Source of the DNA: Spinacia oleracea
Taxonomy: Eukaryota > Streptophyta > Magnoliopsida > Caryophyllales > Amaranthaceae
Direction: 5' to 3'
NCBI RefSeq assembly: GCF_020520425.1
Contig: NC_079490.1
Span: forward strand, 53,794,517-53,858,516
Length of the DNA: 64,000 nt
Part shown: positions 23,879-35,800 of the stretch, piece by piece
Layout of the letters: each line of letters starts with the position of its first letter
Numbering within the stretch: position 1 is the stretch's first letter
The notes under the pieces: model-generated
What the model was told of the DNA's origin: nothing
Seen by the model: only the letters and a program-made list of their open reading frames with translations
The model's database searches: none
Program-made: the position numbers and the translations under genes

Positions 23879-26800
23879 CTGCAAGACGAGCGTCATAAGA
23901 ATTAAAATATGACCAACCATGAAATCCACATAGAAGGATTAGGAAAGAGAAAAAAATGAAAGATTTAAGCGGTAAATTTTCTGCAAAAGTCTATCTCCAC
24001 ATTGAGTAATGTTTCAGCTCAGAATTGCAATTTAATAAAATGTTGTTTAACAATTATGAATAATGTTCGTTGGAACATAGTAGACCGTCGTCATCATCAA
24101 TCAACCCCAAAATATGAGGGTGACAATACATCTTAGGTGGGACTTCAGAACCTTAAGAGGCACACTGGGATACAGGTATATCATGTATGACCACAAACCA
24201 TGTAATGTTGCACCAAACAACCCAAAAACATGGGGCGAACCCCCATCCCTAACAGCACCCAGAACCTCAAAAAAGCACTGCGATAGTGGTACTTTAGCTC
24301 TTAGACTCGTACAAACTACTTAAAAAGCCAACCTCCCAAAACTGAAAACAAATTGAAGAAACCACTCTTCAATTAAACGGAAATTTGCACACCAATAATT
24401 CAACCTTTTTGACAACTCATAATAATTAAGAAATTATATTCCATCTTTAATAATGAGTACAAATATTTCCCAAGCACATTGTAAATCCCACATGACAGTA
24501 CAATTAACTTCTTCAGAGGAAGCATTTCAGGGGCTTTTACAATTTCTCATAATAGAATCAAGCAGGATTTTTACAAATAAATATAAATTGCTTGATTCTG
24601 TTAAAGCAAAATAAAAAATAAGGTGATATTATGACAGGGTTCCTAATGGGGTTGAAAGATTGCAAAGACTTCAAGTTTCACCCTAGGCGCAAGAAACTCA
24701 GTCTACACATGTCCGCTTTGCTGACAATCTTTTACTTTTTGCAAGAGATGATGATTGGAGTCTAAGAATTATAACTCATGCTTTTAATGTGTTATCTGAG
24801 TCTTCTGTCCTAAAGCTAATCAGTCAAAGAATTCAGTGTACTTTCGTGAGGACACTAATTTTTTTAAGTTTCAGTTGAGTATGGGTAAGCTACCTTATTG
24901 ATATTGGGTGCCTCTTTCTTCTATAAGGCTTACTATAATCCAGTGTCAGCCACTTGTGAAGAAACTCTTACAGATATTGAGTGTTGGTCTGCTAAGTTGT
25001 TTTCCTATGCTGGTAGGATGAGCTTATTAAGTCTGTCATCTTCAATGTGCAGACATATTGGTGCCAAGTGTTTCTAGTGGTTTAATGTGTATTTGTTAGT
25101 GGTTGTTGCCTTTTTTTGTTTGTTTGGTCTTCTGATCAGGAAAGGCTCTTGCTTGTTTGCAGTTTGTATAACATGCTTATTTGGTTTAATAAAACTTCTA
25201 CTATACCAAAACGGAAAATAGGTAGAATCATCCTAAAAGTATTGAAAGGTTAATTTTCGCAGTAGAACAAAATCAAAGTCGATCAGTGTAAATCAACTTC
25301 TTAATATTCATGCAAAAGCACCTACCACCTTTTTTTCTTTTTCAATCAAAAAATTCAAAACCAAATAATCTCATGATTCTCATCCGTTATAAAGGCCACA
25401 CCATCACTCAAGGCTTCCTCCATCCACACAAACTCCACAATAGCAGAACTGAATTTGGTTCCTCTATTACCATATCTACGGACATAGGATAAATCACAAG
25501 AGAAAAAGAGTTATTTAAGAAACCAATAAGCTGTGCAATCTAGGATCAGCTTTTGAACACCAAGATCTCTGATCTCTTGCAACAGAAAACCAAAACCCAA
25601 CCAACGTCATCTCTACAACAACAAGACTACAATGTGAAATGTGGGCCGAATATTTGATTTATATATGTGAAGCTGCGACGTGTTATAGAACACCATCTTA
25701 GAAGCAAAATTCGCCCCGACTATGGTGCAATTGAAATAGGCGTTGCCCCCCAAAATTTGACACAGCAATTCACGTACGTAAATTAAGGGACTGTTTTCGA
25801 CAATTTACGACCTTTAATTAAGAATGTGGAGTGAGCTATGTAACCGAACCGTCTCATAATAATTGGACCGTCAATTTACGACTTAGCCCAAAGAGGAGGC
25901 CTCATCACACCGCGCACGTGTCAAGAACACGACGCGAACCGGCCGGAAGGCGGCGCGCATGGAGATGCCCCTTCTAGCCCAAACCACTAGGGGAAGTAAT
26001 TCAAAGTATAAACAACACTTCCCTATATTCAAACAAGGAAACATCTTTTTTCCTTTCAATGTGGGAGAAAACACTTTTCATTAAATACTAGACTTGAAAC
26101 CCACACTTTTCATTTCTACCAATGTGGGACAAACTCATTTTCACAAATGATAGTGTTAAAGCTTACTCTTTGCATTATATCAAACAACTCCGCATAAACA
26201 TAAAGCATTCGACAAAGAAGTGGTTATTGACGGTTCTCTAGGTTATCACAAAGGGATCGCGAAATAAGTTGACCTTGCCTCTAGACTACTGTTGTGGGTT
26301 CTTTTGTGGTGATGACGTGTCATGCGTTCCCCGGAGGTATCAAGTATGCGCTGACACGATCTTCCTGCAACCTGCAAAACAAGAATATTCCCGTAGGAAT
26401 ATTCCCTCCGATGCCTAAGTAAGTATTGGCTAGAGAGAGAAATAATTTGTAGAGTGCAAAGCAAAGATAGTTTAAGGTAGGTGAGAGTGAATTGAATGCC
26501 CCTTTTACCTTGGGAACTGAACTATTTAGGGCTTGGGTTCCTTGGGAATTGATCCCATAATCCTAGCTGCATGATTAGGTGTCTTCGGGGATTGGAACAC
26601 GTGTCCGGGGGGGAGTGTTGAGTAGAGCCTGATGGGCTCTTTAGACTTGGGCCTAGTCATGGATAACTTGGGCCTTTATCAAGGAGTGGTCCTCCAAGGC
26701 TTAAATGATGAGGTTTGGGCCAACAGATGAGCCCTGGGCCCATATGAATTTTGGGGGTAAGCTTGAGTCAGATCACCCTTGTCTTAGGGCCCATTGTGGA

Positions 26801-29800
26801 GATACACCAAGCCCACATCATTTGCCCCTTAAGAGGAGTGAAAACTGTCGTTAGTTTTTACTGCTTTTGGTTTCTCCTGTGCCGTAGTGAAATGTGGCAG
26901 TGTTAAACATTTCTTACCCCTCTATAAATAAGTGGCCATTTCAAGTGAATTTTCCCCTCATTTCTAAAAATCTCTTTAGAGCGGTAGAAGGAGGGCGATT
27001 TCAGGCGTCATTCAACCACCAACAAGTGTTTTAGGACCACCGTCATCTTCAACTCTTTGTTCTTGGAGTTCTTCATCTTTGGGAATCCAATTTTCTTGGG
27101 AGCTCCTTCTTTAATCTAACGGGTAACCTTTTTTTTGTGGAAACTTGTTTGTTGGCTTCCTTATTTTAATTTTCTTCCCTGTCAATGGTACGCCGACACA
27201 GTCGAATTGAGGACGAGGACTTGTAATTTCACGTCTTCACGGCAAGAGTTTATGCCCCCGTCCTGAGCCAATTCTTCAGCCTGTGCAGGACAACATGGTG
27301 CTGCAGCTGAGGCATCCTAACAGACCCACAGACTTGAAAAGACCGTGTTTCGAGGGGGAGTCCTCTTCTCCCATGGAGGAGGACGTCCCCGAATCAGGAC
27401 GTGTAGAGGGTGCGATGGCGGGCCCGTCTAGAAGTGAAGAAGGCCACCTTCACCCTTGTGAGATCTTCCCTTTTCAGACGTGGCTGAATTATCTGAATGA
27501 GCATGGGCTGACTTTGTTGCGTCTCTAAATCTGGGCCCCGAATATGAGTTGAAAATGCTTGGGGCCTGGACTATACTAGCTTTGGCCTGGACTATACTAG
27601 CTTTGGCCTGGTGAAAGGAGAGTTTGCCGTGTATATGGCCGTCTTAAAGCTGGGTATGAGGTTTCCTCCACACCCGTTCGTGGTGGAGTTGTTGGACGAC
27701 TTCAATATAGGGTTGAACCAGATGTCCCCTAACTCTTGGGCCGGCGTGTTTGGATACATCGCCAGGTGTGAGCTCGAAGGCATCACTCCCTCTTTTCCAG
27801 CGTTTCTGCGAATAGCATCGCTGTCTAAAGTCCCTCATGCCGCCGAGGGCTGGCTGGTTCTTAGTTATACGGGGGCATACAGGACAATTTTAGGTAAGGC
27901 GTCCAAGTGGCACCATTGGCGGAAGAAGAGGGTAGTCATTAGCACTACTGACGCGGTGATGTGTGAACGGATGAGGCGGTGGACGCTTCAAACCAATTTT
28001 GTTGGAAGAAGCGGTTCCTTTCCCCCTTTCTGCTAACCTATGGAAACATATATCTTCTTTTTTCAAGGCCAAGCCGATTATCGTGGGGACGAAGACAACT
28101 TGGATACCAGAGGGATGGTTGCCCCATCTGGATCAGTTGGATGACGCCACCTTCCTATCGGTTGTGGGCTTGTGTCCGTATATGCCGAGGGGTAATATCT
28201 CGTGACTTGGGTTTCTGTTGCTTTTTCTTCTTATGCTTATTCCGACGTCTTCATTTTTTTTCCAGATGAGGCTATGGAGAAGCTGGACGATGCGTCCAAG
28301 GGCCAAGTGGATATGCCGACTTAGCTTGCTGAGGGTGCTACCCTCAAGGCTATGCAACGCCAGGGCGCTGAGGCCGACCCGCCGCTTGATCCTCCAGCGG
28401 AGAATAAGAAGGTAATTTGCTTAAGGCTACCCCTTAATATATAGTTCCCTCAGTGTATCTGATTGGAGCCGTCCTGTCTTGCCAGGGATCGAGGAAGACT
28501 GCCACCACCACGGCGCCGTCTTCTAAACGCAAAGCTGGAGGGACAGGCAAGCCCTGCTTCAAGCCTGTCCGAGGTTGGTTCACACATTTTTATTGGCAGG
28601 ACGACTTCAGCTCCGTATGCTAATGAAAAGGGTGTTTCTCCTGTGGAATTTTTTTCCATGGTTCGTATGGACCATAGGACATTGGGTAACTCGTCGGCCC
28701 ACAAACCTTTAGCCTCATCAAGCTTCTTTCATCGCTTCAAAAATGATTTTGTTGAATGCCTCCACCTGTCCATTTCCTTTGGGGGCGGCCTACTGACGCG
28801 AAACAAGCCGTGATGCCATGATCGGCTAACCAGTTTTCTAACTTGGGCATCTTGAATTGTGGCCCATTATCAAAGACAATAGATTGAGGGACACGGAATC
28901 GAGTGATGATATTTTTCCAAATGAAGGCTCTCACATCCTGTGCCTTGGTGTTTTTCAGGGCTTCGACTTCTACCCAATTAGTGAAGTAATCAACAGCTAC
29001 TATCACATAGCGCACTCCTCCTGGGGCCATTGTGTAAGGGCCTAATAAATCCATCCCCCATTTAGCAAATGGTATGGGAATTGTAATGGGTGTTAGCTTC
29101 TGAGCCGGCCGTTGAATTAAATGAGCAAACCGTTGGCATTTATCGCATCGCTTAACCAAGTCAAGTGCGTCTTCCTTGAGAGTGGGCTAGTAATATCCCG
29201 TTCTTAGAGCTTTTTCTACCAAGGCCCTCCCCCCTATGTGAGAGCTGCATAACCCTTGATGCAGATCTTCCAGAACTTCATGCCCCTTTTCTGGGGTTAC
29301 ACAACGGAGAAGAGGCCGGGAGAAGGCTTTCTTGTATAAGGTCTCATTCCACATCTCGAACCAGGTGCATTTCTTTTGCAGCCTTTCTGCCTGCTTGGGA
29401 TCTTCAGGGAGTATCACATTCATTTGAAGTTGACTATGTCGTCCATCCAGGTGGCCCTCCGGTCTAGGATAGCTATTTCTACAACATCGATGCTTTTAGT
29501 TTGTTTTACCTCCCAAAATACATGCCGCGGGGTGTCGTAGGACGCAGAGTTGGCCAACTTGGACAACGCGTCTGCTTTGTTGTTCTCAGCCCGGGGTATA
29601 TGTCGCATCTCAAAATTAGTCAGTGGTTGTATCTCTTGGCGGAAGATTTCCAAGTATTTTATCATGGCATCGTCCTTTGCTTCGTATTCTCCCTTTACTT
29701 GGCTGACAATTAGCTGTGAGTCAGATAAAACATAAATCCCTTCTGCTCCTGCTGCTTTGCTCATTTGGATTCCACATATTGAAGCTTCGTACTCAGCCTC

Positions 29801-32800
29801 ATTGTTTGACGCCTGAAAATTGAAACGTATGGCATACTCATATATGTCCCCTTCTGGTGATTCGCAGATGATGCCGGCTCCACACCCATTTTGGGTGGCG
29901 GACCCATCTACATGAATTATCCATTGTTTCTTCTCATTTCTAATGTAAGCATGCCTAGTCATTTCTACAATAAAGTCAGCAAATGCCTGCCCTTTTATTG
30001 CCTTTCTGGGTTCATATGAGATATCGAATGCGTTGAGCTCGATTGCCTAATAGAGCATTCTTCCGGACGCTTCTAGATTGGTGAACTGTCGTTTCAACGG
30101 TTGATCGGTGTAGACTATCAGTCGATGGGCAAAAAAGTAGGGACGAAGCTTCTTGCTGACCAAGAATAATGCTAAGCCGGATTTCTCAACAGTGGGGTAC
30201 TTAAGCTCAGTATTCTGTAGCACATGGCTGATGAAGTAAACGGGTAATTGTACCCCTTCTCTCTCAGTGAGCAGGACGGCACTCCGAGCGTGATCCGAGA
30301 TGGCGAGATATAGACATAAGACTTCCCGTTAGAGAGGACTAACTAGACGCGACAGGGTGTGCAAGTGTTCCTTTAAACGGAGAAATGCAGCTTCCGCCCG
30401 CAGGGTCCTTTCAAACTGGGTGCCCTTTTTGATGGTGCTAAAGAAGTAGTGACACTTATCCCTAGCTCTGGACAGAAAACGTCCCAAGGCGGCTAAACAC
30501 CCAGTCAGACGTTGCACATCTTTAACTGTTTTCAGGGACGTCATAGTGATTACTGCTTGCACTTTGTCAGGATTTGCCTCAATGCCTCTCTCATCGATTA
30601 GAAAACCAAGGAACTTGCCAGAAGTGACTCCAAAGATGAATTTCTTGGGATTAAGTCTCATTTGATATGCTCGAAGGGTCTCGAAAGTCTCTCTTAAGTC
30701 CTCGAGAAGGGTTGCTCGTTGTTTGCTTTTTACTATCATGTCATCAATATAAGCTTCTATATTCCTTCCGAGCTGTTTTACAAAGACTGTGTTCACTAAG
30801 CGTTGAAAAGTGGCAGGAGCATTCTTTAGGCCGAACGACATTACTTGGTAGCAATACAAGCCCTGTTCTGTAACGAACGACATTTTCTCTTGATCTTCAG
30901 GCCACAAGGGGATTTGATGGAATCCATAGTAAGCGTCCATAAAGCTCATCATTTCGTGCCCTGCCGTGGAGTCGACAAGCCGGTCTATCTTAGGTAACGG
31001 GAAGCTGTCTTTCGGGCGGGCCTTGTTTAAGTCAGTATAATCGACGCACATTATCCACGCCCCGTTCGGTTTGGGCACTGGCACCACATTGGCTACCCAA
31101 TCAGGATATTGGCATGGGCGTATAAATCGGGCATCCATCAGTTTTTGCACTTCAGCGGCGGCGGCTAAGTTTCTAGCTTCACTATGATTCCTTTTCTTCT
31201 ACCGCACTAGTTTCATAGTACTATCTACATTTAGCTTGTGCACTGCTACTGCTGGATCAATACCTGGAATCTCTTCTACTGTGAATGCGAATATTTCTTT
31301 GTATTCTCTCAGCAGCTATACTAATGACGCCACCATGGGGTCATCAGGAGGAATTCCAATAGGATCAGTTCGGGACGGCTCCTTTAGGTCTAAGACTATG
31401 TCATAGTGTGCTCCCACCGGCTCGGGTCGCATGTCCGCACTATGGGCCATGGACATCTCCTTGGCTCTTCGCTCTTTTTTCTGAGGTTTCATCTGCTCAC
31501 TCTTTTTCGGAGACACCCCCCAAGCTGCCGGTTCTAACGTAGATAGGTAGCAATCCCTGGCCAGTTGTTGGTTTCTATAGATGGCTCCAATGTCTCCGCT
31601 GCTTCCCACAAATTTGATCAACAGTAAATGGGGGACAATTACTGCTTTCAGATTATTGAGGGTTGGGCGGCCTTCTGACAGGGCCTTCTTAGTTACTGGA
31701 GGTGTACGAATTGAGACGGGAAGCAAGATGGAGCCGATAGGACGGACGACACTTCCCCCGAAACCTACAAGGAGCTTAGATACTCTTTCTATCGTTCCAG
31801 GGTCATGCTGCAACTTCTGTAGACATTGCAGACTGATTATGTCGGACGAGTTCCCAGTGTCTACCAACACTCTTTTCACCCTGAGATTGGCCACTTTAAT
31901 CTCCAAGACCAAGAAGTCATCATCATATGGCATTGCCGACTTGCGATAATCAGCTTCCGAAATTTCACATGGGGTAGGTCCACTCGCTCAGTGCGGGGGA
32001 CTGAGACGAGCCAAACTGCCGTCCTTCACTAGTCGGTGCACCTGCCGCCATCCCTCCTGATATTACTGATATGAATCCGTCATCCGAGAAACTGTTGTCA
32101 TTGTCGGAGACAGGTGTGCACAATTTCTGCTCCTTTATAGTGCCGACCTCACTTGCATCTGTCAAGCAGTAGGTATCCTTTGGCCGCGTAACCATCCAGT
32201 ATCCTCTTCAGCATCCGACAGTTTTGGGTGTCATGTCCGGCCTCTTTGTGAAATATGCAGAACGGGGTGCTCTGTTTTGCTGAAGGCGGCCCTTTGGGAG
32301 GCAACTGCTCTATCCTCAGATTCGGTCCTTCCGTCAGGAAAATGTCTTCGAGACTAGCATTGTAGACAAAGAAGTTTTCTGTTGAAGACCTCCTTCGTTT
32401 CATCTTCATTTTGATGCCTTGGCCAGTTTCTTTTCGAGTGGGTTCCATTCGCGACCTTCTCGAGGTCATGGTGGTCGACCCGCTTGCAAAGTGGCGACTC
32501 TGGGGTTTGCAGGCGTGCCTTCGTTGTGCTGAGTTCGCCCGCCTCCCTGGACGTTCTTCTTTTACATGATAACTTTCCTCCTTCAGTGGTCGGACCTCTG
32601 AGGATAGACGGGGTCCGTCTTCAACTGACTTCCCATTTTGCTTCGCCGCTCTGCTATATTCTTGCACGGGGACGGTTTCACTGAAGGATCTTGTGATTTC
32701 TTCTTGGAGAACATGCTGAAGTCTTTCTTGCCATTCACCCGTGATGTTCTGATGGTGACAATGCAACGCTGCAGGGACCTCGCGGAGGCCGGCCGGCTTG

Positions 32801-35800
32801 CTGAGACATCATAATGCTTTTTAGCTTTGCCTCTCATAGTGGGCTGCCCCATGTTGATTGCAGGCCGTCCTCCTCCTGCGTCTGTCTCAGATTGCGGTTC
32901 TGCCATGATACTATACCCTTAGTTTAAAAAAGCGCGCCCAAGGCGCGCCTAGGCGCAAGGCTCAGTCAGGCACAACCCTCAGCGCCTAGAGCAGCCAAGG
33001 CACAGCGCACTCCACCAGGCGCGCGCCTAACCGCGCCTTACCGCGCCTTCAGCAAGGCTCAAGGCGTTGCGCCTTTAGAGCTTCCAGTCACAGGGAGCTA
33101 TCAGGGTTTAAATGCCTTATTTTTATTTAAATGAAAAAACGTGCCTCACACGTGACATCCAACGGTCAGATTTCAATGTCAGTAGAGAGTTTGAGACTTA
33201 CTCACCTACCCAAGGAGAGAGAAAACAAACTCCTCTGTTCCTCTCTTCGTTCTCCTCTGTCCTCTCTTCGTTCTTCTCGGCGAGTCGGCCTCCTCGGCTC
33301 CTCCTCCACCGCCTGCGACACCGGCTTCTCCTCCACCGCCTGCGACACCGGCTTCTCCTCCACAGCTCCAGGTATGTCTGCTACTCTACTGTTCTCTTCT
33401 TCTTCTTCTTCTTTTTTTTATCTTTCTTCTTCTTTCTTCTTTCTTCTTTCTTCCTTTTTTTGAATTTATTTTTGTTCTTCCTTCTTCCTTCTTTCTTTTT
33501 TCGATTTTTTTGATTTTATTTTTTATTTTTTTTGAATTTGAGGGGATTTATTTTCGAAATTTTTTAATTTCTTTTTTTAATTTTTTCTTCCGTTTTTATG
33601 TCCTTCTCTTCTCCTCTTCCTTTTTGGTTTTTTCCTGTTAATTTGAGGGGATTTATTTTCGAAATTTTTGATTTTTTTTCTTCCGTTTTTCTCTTCTTCT
33701 CTGTTCTTTTCTGCGTGTCATGTTTGTTCCTGTTTTAATTTTTTTTTCTGTTTTAAACTTTTACTATTAATTTCTGTTTTAATTATTAGTTTTAATTATT
33801 ATTTTTAATTACTTTTTTGTAGTTGCATAGTCATGAGTCATAGTCAGGAAGTTTTTTTGGTTGCTTAGAGTAGGCAGTAGCATAATATAAGCTTATTCTC
33901 CTATTTTCAGCTTGTTAATTTACTATGGAAGGTTCTAATACCGGCACTCCATCAACGGGATCATCCGGTGTTCAAGAACCGGCCAAAAAATATGGAAAAT
34001 CGGATCCTAATAATAAGAATAATTGGACGTGTATCTTTTGTGGTAAAGTAACAAAAGGTGGAGTCTATCGCTTAAAACAACACTTGGTTGGAGGATTTAG
34101 AAATGCATTGAAATGTCCTAGTTGTCCCGAACATGTAAGGGAGGAAGTCAAGAATTTCATGATTAAAAAGGCACAAGATAAGGCAAATAGTCAAATGATG
34201 CCAAACATACCTCAATTTGATGATGGTGTTGATGATGATGGGGAAGAGGAAGATTGTGAGATAGTGGGTAGTAGTGGTAAAACAAGTGGAAAGACTAGCA
34301 ATCTTCCTAAAAAACCAAGGCACAAAGGCCCCTTGGACATGTTTATCAATTATAATCTTTATTTCTAACAGCTCCATACTAAGAAGAGGAACCGATTGGC
34401 TCAAAGTCGATTGAATGACATGGTATTTGTGAAATACAATCGAACTTTGTTTCGCCGGTACACGAGGAAAGACACCATTGATCCCATTCTCTTAACTGAG
34501 ATTGATGAAAGTAATGAGTGGCTACTTGGGAGGATGGATGATAATGAGGAGAATGAGAATGATGATGATTTTGTATTTGATGGTGAGGATTTGACATGGG
34601 GTGCGGTTGATAGAGCCTCCGGAGCTAATGATCCTATCTATGCCACTAGAGCATCATCATCAAGAGTTGATAAAGGAAAAGGGATTGCTAGTAGCTCCAC
34701 TCCTAGAGTTGTGTTGTTGGATGATGATGATGATGAGATAGAAGAGGACATAAGTGGAGACTCGGGAGATGAGGATTATCAAGTAGAGGATGATGTGTAT
34801 GACGATGATGACATAGAGTACTAGCATTTTAGGATGCTTACTATCAAGCTTGAAGAACTAATGTGTTTGCTTTTCTTTCTACTTATTTATTTTATGTTGA
34901 TTGTGTGGTTTGTGTGGAACTTTAAGCTACTTTCTGCTAATTACTTTGTCGTTTAGCAGTATGTTCGCAACTAATTGTGCTTTTTTTCGTCCATTTATGC
35001 ATTACTAATATGATTACCATGTTGTTTTGAGTATAAAATATGTTAGTTTTGTTCTACATTGAATTTCAAGCTTTTTTAGAATTTTTGTGCGCCTTGTATC
35101 CGAAAGGCGCGCGCCTGCGCCTTGCGCCTTGCGCCATTTTAAACTAAGACTATACCTCCCCACAGACTGCGCCAAATGTTGTGGGTTCTTTTGTAGTGAT
35201 GACGTGTCATGCGTTCCCCGGAGGTATCAAGTATGCGCTAGCACGATCTTCCTTCATCCTGCAAAACAAGAATATTCCCGTAAGAATATTCACTCTGATG
35301 CCTAAGTAAGTATTGGCTAGAGAGAGAAATAATTTGCAGAGAGAAGGCAAAGCAAAGATAGTTTAAGGTAGGTGATAGTGAATTGAATGTCCCTTTTACC
35401 TTGGGAACTGAACTATTTATAGGGCTAAGGTTCTTTGGGAATTGATCTCATAACCCTAGCTGCATGATTAGGTGTCTTCGGGGATTGGAACACGTGTCCA
35501 GGGGGGAGTGTTGAGTAGAGCCTAATGGGCTCTTTAGACTTGGGCCTAGTCATGGATAACTTGGACCTTTATCAAGGAGTGGTCCTCCAAGGCTTAAGTG
35601 ATGAGGTTTGGGCCAACAGATGAGCCCTGCGCCAATATGAATTTCGGGGGTAAGCTTGAGTCAGATCACCCTTGTCTTAGAGCCCATTGTAGAGATACAC
35701 CAAGCCCACATCAACTACAGTAGATAAAGGACACAAAGTTCTCTTAGAAAATTCTGACACTAGTAAAAAAACAGAAAACAAGAAGGCATGCAAAATCACA

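Larger units (their letters stand above)
32918..35148 (+). mobile_element. hAT transposon, internally deleted, 2.2 kb
   Basis: The ends CTTAGTTTAAAAAAGCGC and (reverse complement) CTTAGTTTAAAATGGCGC form inverted repeats. The 8-bp direct duplication ACTATACC flanks them (32910-32917 and 35149-35156). Both subterminal regions are full of GGCGC/GCGCC motifs. Inside are the N-terminal BED finger and the C-terminal tail of an hAT transposase without the catalytic middle. It inserted in the leader of the Tat retrotransposon, so it is the younger of the two. Confidence 0.92.
26290..35713 (-). mobile_element. Ty3/Gypsy Tat-lineage LTR retrotransposon with nested hAT
   Basis: Two direct LTRs (26290-26820 and 35177-35713), each TG...CA, are bounded by the 5-bp duplication ACTAC (26285-26289 and 35714-35718). 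Coding order on the minus strand is gag, protease, reverse transcriptase, RNase H, integrase. An additional frame on the opposite strand lies between integrase and the 3' LTR, a trait of the Tat group. The LTRs are visibly diverged, and every gene carries stops, frameshifts or deletions, so it is old and dead. An hAT element (32918-35148) split its leader between primer site and gag. It sits in intron 2 of the CASPL5A gene, in the same transcriptional orientation. Confidence 0.93.

Noticed and set aside
28463..29045. Plus-strand frames over the Tat integrase
   Set aside because: Antisense shadows of the integrase; the genuine antisense gene lies at 27283-28415.
33112..33513. A 133-codon Ser/Phe-rich frame
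   Set aside because: Comes from a pyrimidine-rich leader of the hAT element, not from a protein-coding pattern.
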